From Pseudomonas synxantha BG33R (GTDB taxonomy: Bacteria; Pseudomonadota; Gammaproteobacteria; Pseudomonadales; Pseudomonadaceae): a DNA stretch of 64,000 nucleotides. Of the stretch, positions 1-7,558 are shown in pieces; positions within the stretch are counted from its first letter, which is position 1; each line of letters begins with the position of its first letter. The stretch covers positions 3,086,936 through 3,150,935 of the forward strand of contig NZ_CM001514.1 of assembly GCF_000263715.2 (NCBI RefSeq), in the 5' to 3' direction. The translations under genes were made by a program, and so were the position numbers. Under the pieces are notes generated by a model. It did no database searches, was not told the origin of the DNA, and saw only the letters and a program-made list of their open reading frames with translations.

Positions 1-169
1 AACCGCTACGGGCGAAGCGGGACAAATCAATATTGGTGCGATCATTCAAATCAAGCACGTCGGTATTGAATTCGATATCCCCGGCGCCCAACGCGGTTCC
101 GGCCAGCGACATCAGCCCGCCTACCAGGCTGGGGCGAAGCGTATTTTTGATCTTCGACGTATTCAGCAT
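1..169 (-). CDS. Fimbrial outer-membrane usher (FimD/PapC family), N-terminal fragment
   Basis: Only the first 56 codons are present; the gene runs off the left edge of the window. The N-terminus has a signal-peptide-like stretch ending in an Ala/Gly-rich segment. It is followed by the usher N-domain signature: an acidic 'EFNTDVLDLND' block and then 'IDLSRFARSG', which in ushers binds chaperone-subunit complexes. Ushers form the outer-membrane pore through which chaperone-delivered pilins are polymerised. It lies 19 bp beyond the stop of the fimbrial minor subunit gene and is read the same way, so it is very likely the third gene of the fimbrial operon. Start chosen at the ATG just before the signal peptide; the Shine-Dalgarno is weak. 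Family call is confident despite the short length. Confidence 0.8.
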   Translation of the reverse strand, partial: MLNTSKIKNTLRPSLVGGLMSLAGTALGAGDIEFNTDVLDLNDRTNIDLSRFARSG

Positions 170-188
170 GAAAGCAACCCATCAATGT

Positions 189-749
189 TCAAAAGTATTC
201 CAACCTGAACCGCACTGCGACCCGGTGAGCCCCCGGTGCCAGTGGCAGCCCGTTGCCGACCAGCCGAAGCGTGTAGTGCAGTGTCATGTCACCTTCAGCC
301 AGGGGGTGCGGAGCCATGGGCTCGCCCGGCACACTCTCTTGGCCAGCCGAATCCCAGATATGAAAGGCAGCCCCCTGTGAGTCTCCAAAGGCGGCAAAGG
401 AGCGGCCGTCCCTGTCGCGAGGGCCGTCGAAGGTCACCCGCAGATGCTCCCAATCAGGCAGCGTGGCCCCGGGCCGCGACGGGTCCGGGCGCGTCAAGGA
501 GCAATTGACCAGGCGTAATTCGAAGGGGTGTGGCTCGCCCAATGCATTGCGCAATAGCCTGCCTATGGGCTCGGGTGTCATCTCGATGGACTGATCGGCA
601 CTGACCAGTTCCAGCCCGCATGCGGAGTCGACGATCACGCCACCCAGCGTGACAATGCCTTCGCCCTGAGCAGGTGGCTGGGCGAAACTCCAAGGACTGA
701 TGAACATCGTCAACGAGGAGGTGACTACGAGGTTCAAGAATGTTTTCAC
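189..749 (-). CDS. Type 1 fimbrial-family minor subunit
   Basis: Predicted exported protein of 186 residues. A signal peptide (about residues 1-23, ending SFA) is followed by the FimA-family layout: an early Cys in 'VIVDSACGLE', a second Cys in 'LRLVNCSLTRP' that would form the pilin disulfide, and a C-terminal beta-strand ending in Phe (RLEYF) that could serve as the chaperone-binding strand. It shares this architecture with the upstream major subunit but is longer between the cysteines. That suggests a minor, adaptor or tip-type subunit rather than the shaft protein. The start codon is GTG, supported by GGGAG six bases upstream. It sits between the major subunit and the usher in one minus-strand operon. 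Confidence 0.8.
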   Translation of the reverse strand: MKTFLNLVVTSSLTMFISPWSFAQPPAQGEGIVTLGGVIVDSACGLELVSADQSIEMTPEPIGRLLRNALGEPHPFELRLVNCSLTRPDPSRPGATLPDWEHLRVTFDGPRDRDGRSFAAFGDSQGAAFHIWDSAGQESVPGEPMAPHPLAEGDMTLHYTLRLVGNGLPLAPGAHRVAVRFRLEYF

Positions 750-800
750 CGGTATCTCCCACCCGTCCCCCCGTCACCCTCAGGTGGCGGGGGGAACAAC

Positions 801-1322
801 TTACTGATAGGCCAAGGTGAAGTTGGTGACGGCGCTGAAATCACCGGGGACGATGTCGCCGGTAGCCGCGCCTTGAACGTAGGCACCGAATTCCAGGGTG
901 TTATCACCCGTGGAAATGGCTTGCGGGGTTGTCGCGACGCCCAGCTCAACGGGTTTGCCGCCGTGGGTCATCATGATGCCGATGAGGCCTGCACCACCGA
1001 CGGTACCGATTGCACCTGGGACATCGTTTGAGGGGGCGGCAGTGAAGGTGGTGGTTACCGTGTTATCGGTAAGGTTCGTCAGGTCGCAGCCCTCCAGTTC
1101 GATTTTCACGCTTCGGGCTTCCGACTTGCCGCCGGCCTGCAATTGATGCTTTGCGATGGCGCCGAGGTTAACGGTCTGGTCGATGGATTCAGGCTTAATG
1201 GAGCAAGCACCCGAGTGGACCGATCCGAGGAAGGTGACTGTTCCATCTGCGGCATGAGCTCCTGAGATCGAGCCGGCGAACAGCCCAAGGGTAAACAGCG
1301 CAGTTTTAAACTTAGTTTTCAT
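801..1322 (-). CDS. Type 1 fimbrial major subunit (pilin)
   Basis: Pilin of about 173 residues. A clear signal peptide (MKTKFKTALF..., cleavage after AHA) precedes a mature chain with Cys in 'SGACSIKPES' and a second Cys in 'LEGCDLTNLT', the conserved FimA-family disulfide. The Gly/Thr-rich core and the terminal Phe-x-Leu-x-Tyr strand are also typical. Translation could begin nine codons upstream at 1349, but the internal ATG gives a proper signal sequence and is preferred. It is the first gene of the fimbrial operon; the minor subunit starts 51 bp after its stop. No PapD-type chaperone gene lies between the subunits and the usher, so it is presumably beyond the left edge. Confidence 0.82.
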   Translation of the reverse strand: MKTKFKTALFTLGLFAGSISGAHAADGTVTFLGSVHSGACSIKPESIDQTVNLGAIAKHQLQAGGKSEARSVKIELEGCDLTNLTDNTVTTTFTAAPSNDVPGAIGTVGGAGLIGIMMTHGGKPVELGVATTPQAISTGDNTLEFGAYVQGAATGDIVPGDFSAVTNFTLAYQ

Positions 1323-1782
1323 TTGCAGACGCCCACATAAAAATGTCATTGAAAAGTCCCGCCGCTATTGGGTCTGGGACTGACGGTTTCACCGCAAAAG
1401 TGGCGCCCGGTAAATCCCGATGTCGTCAGCCGAGTCGGCCTTCTGATAATCAGGTTTTCCAATTAATTGCATTGCAATCAGGCGGCACGTTTGAGGCGGA
1501 AATGATTGTGTGGCTTTGCACTGTTGAAGTAAGTCGGCGCATTCGTTTAGTGGTGTAGCCGTAACGTGTAGTGATATATAGGAAGGATATGGCAATTTGC
1601 CAAAAGTTTTATTTTGACTGTAAGAGTTGGACTACATGCCGCCAAATGAGAATGCTTTAGTTGGGGTTTTGGATGTAAGAATGGGATTACGCGAATTGAA
1701 AAACAATAGTCGTTTACCAGGCGAAACAACTAAGTGTCGGGGGCGCAGAGGTCGCAGGGCGCCGACAAAAACAGACGTCCAC
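1323..1782. other. Intergenic region upstream of fimbrial operon
   Basis: About 460 bp without a credible gene. It is visibly richer in A+T than its surroundings (for example around 1590-1700), as is common for upstream regions of fimbrial operons. It presumably carries the operon promoter on the minus strand. I could not pick a convincing -35/-10 pair or operator. Short open frames here lack ribosome sites and family features. Confidence 0.5.
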
Positions 1783-1811
1783 AAAAAAGCCCCGTCGACC
1801 GGGGCTTTTTT
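1783..1811. terminator. Bidirectional rho-independent terminator
   Basis: A perfect 12-bp stem (AAAAAAGCCCCG with its complement) around the 5-base loop TCGAC, with T runs on both strands. It lies 19 bp past the stop of the small minus-strand gene at 1830. Confidence 0.85.
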
Positions 1812-1829
1812 GTGGCGGTGTGGCGAGGC

Positions 1830-2015
1830 TTACTTGTTTTTCGGACGCTTGCTCGACGCGTGGCCTGCTTCATCCACAAACACCTCGGCTACTGCAATGG
1901 CTTGGCTTTCGGTCGCGAATGCTCCAGCAACGCTGTCGCCGTGAAAATTGATCAAGTGCCAGCCGTCTGCACGCTGGGTGATCAGGTAGCCGTTTACACC
2001 TTTGGGTTCTGACAT
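1830..2015 (-). CDS. Small conserved protein, DUF2188-like
   Basis: A 61-residue protein with a compact N-terminal beta-type segment ('GYLITQRADGWHLINFHGDSVAG'-like pattern, hydrophobic residues alternating) and a helix (ATESQAIAVAEVFVDEAG), ending in a Lys/Arg-rich tail. This pattern of 'x-V/L-x-x-x-x-x-G-W-x-x' followed by 'F-x-T-x-x-x-A-x-x-x-A' resembles the small DUF2188 family; no molecular role is known. It is followed at once by a strong terminator, consistent with a real monocistronic gene. The ribosome site is weak. The call rests on composition, the terminator and family resemblance only. Confidence 0.6.
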   Translation of the reverse strand: MSEPKGVNGYLITQRADGWHLINFHGDSVAGAFATESQAIAVAEVFVDEAGHASSKRPKNK

Positions 2016-2317
2016 CTATTGGGAATCTCATGGTCTGGTACAAGGCGCCCATGATACCGCCAAAAGCCTGGGGTAGCGCGCACGTTGTTGCAGGTCCGTG
2101 CTGGCAGGCGAAAAGCGTGCTAAAACAATTGCAGATGTTATAAGCAGGGTGCGTTCTGCCTGACCGTTGATGAAGCCCTTTGCAGGATCAGCGGAACTTA
2201 CTGCGCCATTTTTTCTCTATGATGACATCGCAACGCCAGCAGGAGCCATTGTAAGGTGACTGCGGCCTGATTAGACTGCGCCGAATTCCGTACGCACAGC
2301 CCTTTGTAAGGACTCAT
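2016..2317. other. Intergenic region between small DUF2188-like gene and galU
   Basis: About 300 bp with divergent promoters expected. A possible plus-strand promoter for galU is TTGTAA at 2249-2254 and TAGACT at 2272-2277, with a 17-bp spacer. No RNA gene or repeat was recognised. Confidence 0.35.
2249..2277 (+). promoter_or_regulatory. Candidate sigma-70 promoter of galU
   Basis: TTGTAA and TAGACT hexamers with exactly 17 bp between them, about 40 bp upstream of the galU start. Each hexamer has one or two departures from consensus. Confidence 0.3.
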
Positions 2318-3157
2318 ATGATCAAGAAATGCTTGTTCCCAGCAGCCGGTTACGGCACTCGCTTCTTGCCAGCGACCAAAGCCATGCCCAAAGAGATGCT
2401 GCCGGTGGTGAACAAGCCACTGATTCAGTACGGCGTGGAAGAAGCCCTGGATGCCGGCCTGAACGAGATCTCCATCGTTACCGGCCGCGGCAAACGCGCC
2501 CTGGAAGACCACTTCGACATCAGCTATGAGCTGGAAAACCAGATCAAAGGCACCGACAAGGAAAAATACCTGGTCGGTATTCGCAAACTGCTTGACGAGT
2601 GCTCGTTCTCCTACACCCGTCAGACTCAGATGAAAGGCCTCGGCCACGCTATCCTTACCGGTCGCCCGCTGATCGGTGACGAACCGTTTGCCGTGGTTCT
2701 GGCGGATGACCTGTGTGTGAACCTGGAAGGTGATGGTGTGCTGACCCAGATGGTCAAGCTCTACCAGAAATACCGCTGCACCATCGTTGCGGTGATGGAA
2801 GTCAACCCAACCGAAACCAACAAGTACGGTGTTATCGCCGGCGACGATATTGGCGATGGCTTGATCCGCGTGCGTGACATGGTCGAGAAGCCAGCGCCGG
2901 AAGATGCTCCGTCGAACCTGGCGATCATCGGTCGTTACATCCTCACCCCGGACATCTTCAAACTGATCGAAGAAACCGAGCCGGGCAAGGGTGGCGAAAT
3001 CCAGATCACCGATGCGCTGTTGAAGCAAGCCAAAGACGGTTGCGTAATTGCCTACAAGTTCAAAGGGCAGCGTTTTGACTGCGGTGGCGCCGAAGGCTAC
3101 ATCGAAGCAACCAACTTCTGCTACGAGCACTTCTACAAGACTGGCAAGGCCTACTGA
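2318..3157 (+). CDS. galU: UTP--glucose-1-phosphate uridylyltransferase
   Basis: Makes UDP-glucose from UTP and glucose-1-phosphate in the cytoplasm, feeding LPS core, exopolysaccharide and trehalose synthesis. The 279-residue length is typical of bacterial GalU. The N-terminal nucleotide-binding signature 'AAGYGTRFLPATKAMPKEML' is complete, and the downstream motifs 'GLGHAILTGRP', 'VVLADDLC' and 'MVEKPAPEDAPSNLAIIGRYIL' are also present. AAGGA seven bases upstream of the ATG supports the start. It is followed by a UUCG-loop terminator and appears monocistronic. Confidence 0.97.
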   Translation: MIKKCLFPAAGYGTRFLPATKAMPKEMLPVVNKPLIQYGVEEALDAGLNEISIVTGRGKRALEDHFDISYELENQIKGTDKEKYLVGIRKLLDECSFSYTRQTQMKGLGHAILTGRPLIGDEPFAVVLADDLCVNLEGDGVLTQMVKLYQKYRCTIVAVMEVNPTETNKYGVIAGDDIGDGLIRVRDMVEKPAPEDAPSNLAIIGRYILTPDIFKLIEETEPGKGGEIQITDALLKQAKDGCVIAYKFKGQRFDCGGAEGYIEATNFCYEHFYKTGKAY

Positions 3158-3184
3158 TTTACACTTGCCGCACTGTTTCAAGAG

Positions 3185-3208
3185 AAAGCCACCTTCGGGT
3201 GGCTTTTT
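3185..3208 (+). terminator. Rho-independent terminator of galU
   Basis: Stem AAAGCCACC / GGTGGCTTT closed by a TTCG tetraloop and followed by a T run, 27 bp after the galU stop. Confidence 0.85.
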
Positions 3209-3262
3209 CGTTTTTCAGCCCCATGTAAGTCGGTATGCTGGTGTTCTGCCGAGGAGAGTGAA

Positions 3263-4621
3263 ATGGCCTACGATTTTGATCTGTATGTAATTGGCGCCGG
3301 TTCCGGCGGTGTTCGTGCGGCGCGCTTTGCCGCAGGCTTCGGTGCCAAGGTGGCTGTTGCGGAAAGCCGCTATCTGGGCGGCACCTGTGTGAACGTCGGC
3401 TGCGTGCCGAAAAAGCTGTTGGTGTACGGCGCGCATTTTGCCGAAGACTTCGAGCAAGCCAGTGGCTTTGGTTGGTCATTGGGCGAAGCGAACTTTGACT
3501 GGGCAACCCTGATTGCCAACAAGGATCGCGAGATCAACCGTCTTAATGGCATCTATCGCAACCTGCTGGTCAACAGCGGGGTGACCCTGCATGAAGGTCA
3601 TGCGCGTCTGGTAGATGCGCATCAGGTAGAGATCAACGGCGAGCGCTTTACTGCCAGGTACATCCTGATCGCTACCGGCGGCTGGCCGCAGATCCCGGAA
3701 ATTCCAGGGCGTGAACACGCGATCGGTTCCAATGAGGCGTTCTTTCTTAAAGAGCTACCCAAGCGCGTACTGGTGGTGGGTGGTGGTTACATTGCAGTGG
3801 AATTCGCCGGAATTTTCCATGGTTTGGGTGCCAACACCACCTTGCTGTATCGTGGCGACCTGTTCTTGCGCGGCTTCGACGGTTCGGTGCGCACCCATCT
3901 GAAGGAAGAACTGACCAAGCGCGGGCTGGACCTGCAGTTCAATGCCGATATCGAGCGTATCGACAAGCAAGCCGATGGCAGCCTCAAGGCCACCTTGAAA
4001 GATGGCCGCGTGCTGGAAGCCGACTGTGTGTTCTATGCCACCGGCCGCCGCCCGATGCTGGACAACCTGGGGCTGGAAAATACCGGCGTGAAGTTGGACG
4101 AGCGCGGCTTCGTTGAGGTGGACGATCTTTACCAGACCGCCGAACCATCGATCCTGGCCATTGGCGATGTGATTGGTCGGGTGCAACTGACGCCGGTTGC
4201 CCTGGCTGAAGGCATGGCTGTGGCGCGGCGCCTGTTCAAGCCGGAGCAGTACCGTGCGGTGGATTACGCCAACATCGCAACGGCGGTGTTCAGCCTGCCG
4301 AATATCGGCACCGTCGGGCTGACGGAAGAAGACGCGCGCAAGCAAGGCCACAAGGTGCAGATCTTTGAAAGCCGTTTCCGGCCGATGAAGCTGACCTTGA
4401 CCGACTGCCAGGAAAAGACCCTGATGAAACTGGTGGTCGATGCCGACACCGACAAGGTCTTGGGCTGCCATATGGTCGGTCCGGATGCAGGCGAAATCGT
4501 GCAGGGGCTGGCGATCGCGCTCAAGGCGGGCGCGACCAAACAGCATTTTGACGAGACCATCGGCGTGCACCCGACGGCGGCCGAAGAGTTCGTCACCATG
4601 CGCACGCCTGTGGCCGATTGA
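3263..4621 (+). CDS. gor: Glutathione-disulfide reductase
   Basis: Cytoplasmic NADPH-dependent flavoenzyme that regenerates reduced glutathione. The 452-residue chain has an N-terminal FAD dinucleotide fold (GAGSGG near residue 11) and the redox-active disulfide in '[13 protein letters not shown]' (Cys42 and Cys47). An NADPH-binding GxGxxA-type fold ([13 protein letters not shown], about residue 170) is followed by an FAD-contacting 'AIGDV' segment, and the C-terminal '[13 protein letters not shown]' carries the catalytic His-Glu pair. GAGGAG upstream fits the ATG. Its stop codon abuts that of the convergent KfrA-like gene with no spacer, so no terminator separates the two ends. Confidence 0.95.
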   Translation: MAYDFDLYVIGAGSGGVRAARFAAGFGAKVAVAESRYLGGTCVNVGCVPKKLLVYGAHFAEDFEQASGFGWSLGEANFDWATLIANKDREINRLNGIYRNLLVNSGVTLHEGHARLVDAHQVEINGERFTARYILIATGGWPQIPEIPGREHAIGSNEAFFLKELPKRVLVVGGGYIAVEFAGIFHGLGANTTLLYRGDLFLRGFDGSVRTHLKEELTKRGLDLQFNADIERIDKQADGSLKATLKDGRVLEADCVFYATGRRPMLDNLGLENTGVKLDERGFVEVDDLYQTAEPSILAIGDVIGRVQLTPVALAEGMAVARRLFKPEQYRAVDYANIATAVFSLPNIGTVGLTEEDARKQGHKVQIFESRFRPMKLTLTDCQEKTLMKLVVDADTDKVLGCHMVGPDAGEIVQGLAIALKAGATKQHFDETIGVHPTAAEEFVTMRTPVAD

Positions 4622-5629
4622 TCAGGATGGTTGTGCTGTTTCTGGCGCCGTTGCAACGGCGGCGGCCAGGCGCAGCGCGTCGATGCTGGCCTGGGCCTTG
4701 ATCAGGTCCAGTTCCAGTGCCTTGTTGCGCTGCTGATTTTCAAGTAGCGCCTCCTGGCGTGCCTGACTGTCCAGTGCTGCAACCCGCAGGCGCTCCTGAA
4801 GCAGGGCGCGCTCGCTGTCGATCTTGCTCAGATGCTCGTTGAGCTTGAGTTGTGCGGCCTGATCTTTGCGGCTCTGATCCTGCAATGCGTTCAGTTCCTT
4901 GGTGGTTACTCGCTGCTCAATCAGCAGGCGTTCATTATCGCGATGCAGTTGGGTGATTTCATCCTGGCGTACGAGTGCGCTTTGCTGAGCCTGACGCAAT
5001 TCGGCTTGAATCTGCTGCAGCTGGCCTTCATGGCGACGCTGCTCTTGCTCGCGCTGTTCTTTTATCGCGTTGCGGTAATGCTCAAGCGCGTCGCGTGCGT
5101 GCAGGTGTTTCTCTTCCAGTGAGCGAATCTGCTCGTCTTTGTCGTTGATCCGCAACTCGTAATCACTGCACGCCTGGCTCAACCCGGCGTTACGGGTTTG
5201 CTCGGCTTGCAGGCTGGTGCTGGTGGTTTGCAGCGCAGCGCTTTCTTCCGCCAGGGCTGCGGCCTGGATATCAAATTGCTGCTTGAGCTGAGTGTGTGCC
5301 TCTTCAAGCGCCTCAACCTGGGCGAGCAGGGCGGTTTTCTGCTGTTCAAATTGCGCCAGCGCCAAGTCAATCGGCTCCTGAGCCTTCTCTTTCAAACGCT
5401 GGGCCAGGCGTGCGACCAGCTCGCCGAGCTCGTCGTCAATCGGCGCCTCGGTAATGGTCAGCCGGGTTTCACTTTCGTCCAACTCTTTCAAATAGCGATG
5501 AATGGTGGTTTTCGAGCCGGTATTACCCATCTCGATCCGTACTGCGTCGATGCTGGGGTTTTCACCGCGGGCAAGGATTGCCAGGCGTGCCGTCTGAACT
5601 ACTGCTTTGTTTATGCCGCCGCGAGCCAT
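4622..5629 (-). CDS. KfrA-like DNA-binding coiled-coil protein
   Basis: A 335-residue protein. The N-terminal 60 residues (ARGGINKAVV..., '...GNTGSKTTIHRYLKEL') match the helix-turn-helix domain of the KfrA plasmid regulator family. The rest, from about residue 85 to 320, is an almost uninterrupted alpha-helical coiled coil rich in Gln, Glu, Ala and Leu. KfrA of IncP plasmids binds its own operator and can form long filaments; a chromosomal copy is presumably an autoregulated DNA-binding protein, but its target is unknown. GGAG precedes the ATG. It is divergent from the tyrosine recombinase at 5799, with palindromic GTAC-rich sequence between them. Confidence 0.8.
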   Translation of the reverse strand: MARGGINKAVVQTARLAILARGENPSIDAVRIEMGNTGSKTTIHRYLKELDESETRLTITEAPIDDELGELVARLAQRLKEKAQEPIDLALAQFEQQKTALLAQVEALEEAHTQLKQQFDIQAAALAEESAALQTTSTSLQAEQTRNAGLSQACSDYELRINDKDEQIRSLEEKHLHARDALEHYRNAIKEQREQEQRRHEGQLQQIQAELRQAQQSALVRQDEITQLHRDNERLLIEQRVTTKELNALQDQSRKDQAAQLKLNEHLSKIDSERALLQERLRVAALDSQARQEALLENQQRNKALELDLIKAQASIDALRLAAAVATAPETAQPS

Positions 5630-5645
5630 GGAGTCTCCGTCGATT

Positions 5646-5690
5646 TAGTACTGTGGTACATGGTATGTATATACGTACTATAACACGTAT
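5646..5690. promoter_or_regulatory. Candidate KfrA-type operator
   Basis: Palindrome-rich stretch just upstream of the KfrA-like gene. 5663-5678 is a near-perfect 16-bp inverted repeat (7 of 8 positions). TAGTAC at 5646-5651 and GTACTA at 5675-5680 are exact inverted copies. Autoregulation through such a site is known for KfrA; here it is inferred. Confidence 0.45.
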
Positions 5691-5798
5691 AAAAGCTCGT
5701 TGAGATTCATGATTTAAGAGATGGGATATTGGCGTATTATCCCGTGTCATAACGGTTTTAACCGCCACTTCCCCTGACAGCAGTACGAAACGACACCC

Positions 5799-6731
5799 AT
5801 GAGCGACCTGGATCGATATATCAACGCTGCGACCCGCGATAACACGCGCCGCAGCTACCGTGCGGCGATCGAGCACTTCGAAGTGAGTTGGGGAGGGTTC
5901 CTGCCGGCCACCAGCGACAGCGTGGCGCGTTATCTGGTGGCGCACGCCGGAGTGTTGGCGGTAAACACCTTGAAACTGCGGCTTTCGGCACTGGCGCAGT
6001 GGCACACCAGCCAGGGCTTTGCCGATCCGACGAAAGCGCCCGTGGTGCGCAAGGTGCTCAAGGGGATTCGTGCCGTACATCCAGCGCGCGAGCGGCAGGC
6101 TGAGCCTTTGCAGCTACAGCATCTTGAGCAGGTCGTCACTTCACTGGCGCTTGAAGCAAGCCAGGCCCGCGAAAACCAGGACCCGCCCCGCTTGCTGCGC
6201 GCCAAGCGTGATACTGCGCTGATCCTGCTGGGCTTTTGGCGGGGGTTTCGCAGTGATGAGCTGTGCCGATTAAGTATTGAACACGTCCAGGCTGTGCCCG
6301 GCGCCGGGATCAGCCTGTACCTGCCGCGCAGCAAAGGCGATCGGGAAAACCTGGGCAAGACGTACCAGACGCCGGCGCTGCTGCGCCTGTGCCCGGTGCA
6401 AGCTTACAGCGACTGGCTCAGCGCCTCGGCGCTGGTTCGCGGCCCGGTCTTTCGCGGCATCGACCGGTGGGGCAACCTGGGCGAGGAGGGGCTGCATCCC
6501 AATAGTGTCATCCCATTATTGCGCCAAGCCCTGGAACGCGCAGGCATCCCCGCCGAGCAATACACCAGCCACTCCCTGCGGCGCGGCTTTGCCACCTGGG
6601 CCCATCGCAGTGGCTGGGACTTGAAGTCGCTGATGAATTACGTCGGGTGGAACGACATGAAATCCGCCATGCGCTATGTTGAAGCGACGCCATTTCTCGG
6701 CATGACCCTGGCGACCCAGCCGCTGATTTGA
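5799..6731 (+). CDS. Tyrosine-type site-specific recombinase/integrase
   Basis: A 310-residue protein with an N-terminal SAM-like core-binding domain (about 1-90, 'ATRDNTRRSYRAAIEHFE') and a C-terminal catalytic domain. Expected catalytic residues are visible: Arg in 'FRSDEL', His-x-x-Arg in 'HSLRRGF' and the nucleophile Tyr in 'AMRYVEATPF'. It is shorter than phage integrases that carry arm-binding domains. No phage genes, attachment site or direct repeat was found next to it. It is transcribed away from the KfrA-like gene, so the two may share regulation. It is not XerC or XerD by context; its recombination target is unknown. Confidence 0.85.
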   Translation: MSDLDRYINAATRDNTRRSYRAAIEHFEVSWGGFLPATSDSVARYLVAHAGVLAVNTLKLRLSALAQWHTSQGFADPTKAPVVRKVLKGIRAVHPARERQAEPLQLQHLEQVVTSLALEASQARENQDPPRLLRAKRDTALILLGFWRGFRSDELCRLSIEHVQAVPGAGISLYLPRSKGDRENLGKTYQTPALLRLCPVQAYSDWLSASALVRGPVFRGIDRWGNLGEEGLHPNSVIPLLRQALERAGIPAEQYTSHSLRRGFATWAHRSGWDLKSLMNYVGWNDMKSAMRYVEATPFLGMTLATQPLI

Positions 6732-6758
6732 AATTTCTTCTATTAATACCGCCACTTG

Positions 6759-6795
6759 ATAGAGAAAGCCAATCGTCAGCATCAGGTTTGCCAAT
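6759..6795 (+). promoter_or_regulatory. Candidate OxyR binding site upstream of ahpC
   Basis: Four tetranucleotides at exact 11-bp pitch, ATAG-N7-CAAT-N7-ATCA-N7-CAAT. They match the spacing and partly the bases of the OxyR motif ATAG-N7-CTAT-N7-ATAG-N7-CTAT. The site lies about 70-105 bp before the ahpC start, and OxyR activation of ahpC is well established in Pseudomonas. Confidence 0.55.
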
Positions 6796-6864
6796 GGGCC
6801 ATCGACCGAAAGAGTCGGTAGGATTCATCTCATCAACTTCTTAACCCCTGACGGAGAGTCAACG

Positions 6865-7428
6865 ATGCCTATCATCAACAGCCAAGTAAAACCGTTTAAA
6901 GCCACCGCTTTCAAAAACGGCAGCTTCCTGGATGTGACCGACGCTGACCTGAAAGGCAAGTGGTCGGTAGTGTTCTTCTACCCAGCCGACTTTACCTTCG
7001 TTTGCCCAACCGAACTGGAAGACCTGGCTGACAACTACGCCGAATTTCAGAAGCTGGGCGTCGAAATCTACAGCGTGTCCACCGACACCCATTTTGCCCA
7101 CGCTGCCTGGCACAACACTTCGCCAGCCATCGGCAAAATCCAGTACACCATGATCGGTGACCCAACCCTGACCATCTCCCGCAACTTTGACGTGCTGATC
7201 GAAGAAGCTGGCCTGGCTGATCGCGGTACTTTCGTGATCAACCCGGAAGGTCAGATCAAGATCGTCGAACTGAACGACGGTGGTGTTGGCCGTGATGCTT
7301 CCGAGCTGCTGCGCAAGATCAAGGCTGCTCAATACGTCGCTGCCCACCCAGGCGAAGTGTGCCCAGCCAAGTGGAAAGAAGGCGAGGCTACCTTGGCTCC
7401 GTCCCTGGACCTGGTCGGCAAGATCTAA
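6865..7428 (+). CDS. ahpC: Alkyl hydroperoxide reductase subunit C (2-Cys peroxiredoxin)
   Basis: Cytoplasmic peroxiredoxin that reduces H2O2 and organic hydroperoxides, recycled by AhpF. The 187-residue length is standard. The peroxidatic cysteine is Cys47 in 'FVCPTE', and the resolving cysteine is Cys166 in 'GEVCPAKW' near the C-terminus, which defines the typical 2-Cys AhpC class. The ATG is preceded by GGAG. A putative OxyR site lies upstream. ahpF follows 130 bp downstream, but an intervening terminator hairpin probably keeps ahpC expression higher than that of the reductase. Confidence 0.97.
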   Translation: MPIINSQVKPFKATAFKNGSFLDVTDADLKGKWSVVFFYPADFTFVCPTELEDLADNYAEFQKLGVEIYSVSTDTHFAHAAWHNTSPAIGKIQYTMIGDPTLTISRNFDVLIEEAGLADRGTFVINPEGQIKIVELNDGGVGRDASELLRKIKAAQYVAAHPGEVCPAKWKEGEATLAPSLDLVGKI

Positions 7429-7489
7429 GTCTGTGAAGACGTATCAAGGGCGGGAATCCGCACCTCAGTAAGCTGCATCCGCCCTCGAA

Positions 7490-7522
7490 ACGCCCGGGCG
7501 AGATTCGCTCGGGCGTTTTTTT
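7490..7522 (+). terminator. Terminator/attenuator between ahpC and ahpF
   Basis: A GC-rich hairpin (CGCCCGGGCG pairing with CGCTCGGGCG, one mismatch or wobble) followed by seven T. Its place within the ahpCF unit suggests partial termination. Confidence 0.8.
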
Positions 7523-7558
7523 GTCTGCAATAAACCGAATGAACAGGAAATCGCCCGT

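Noticed and set aside
1627..1944. 105-codon plus-strand frame upstream of the fimbrial operon
   Set aside because: It reads straight through a strong terminator hairpin and the antisense of the small gene at 1830.
2198..3181. 327-codon antisense frame over galU
   Set aside because: galU is complete on the plus strand with a ribosome site and terminator.
5799..6731. Prophage or integrative element around the tyrosine recombinase
   Set aside because: No phage genes, tRNA or flanking direct repeats; neighbours on both sides are core metabolism genes.
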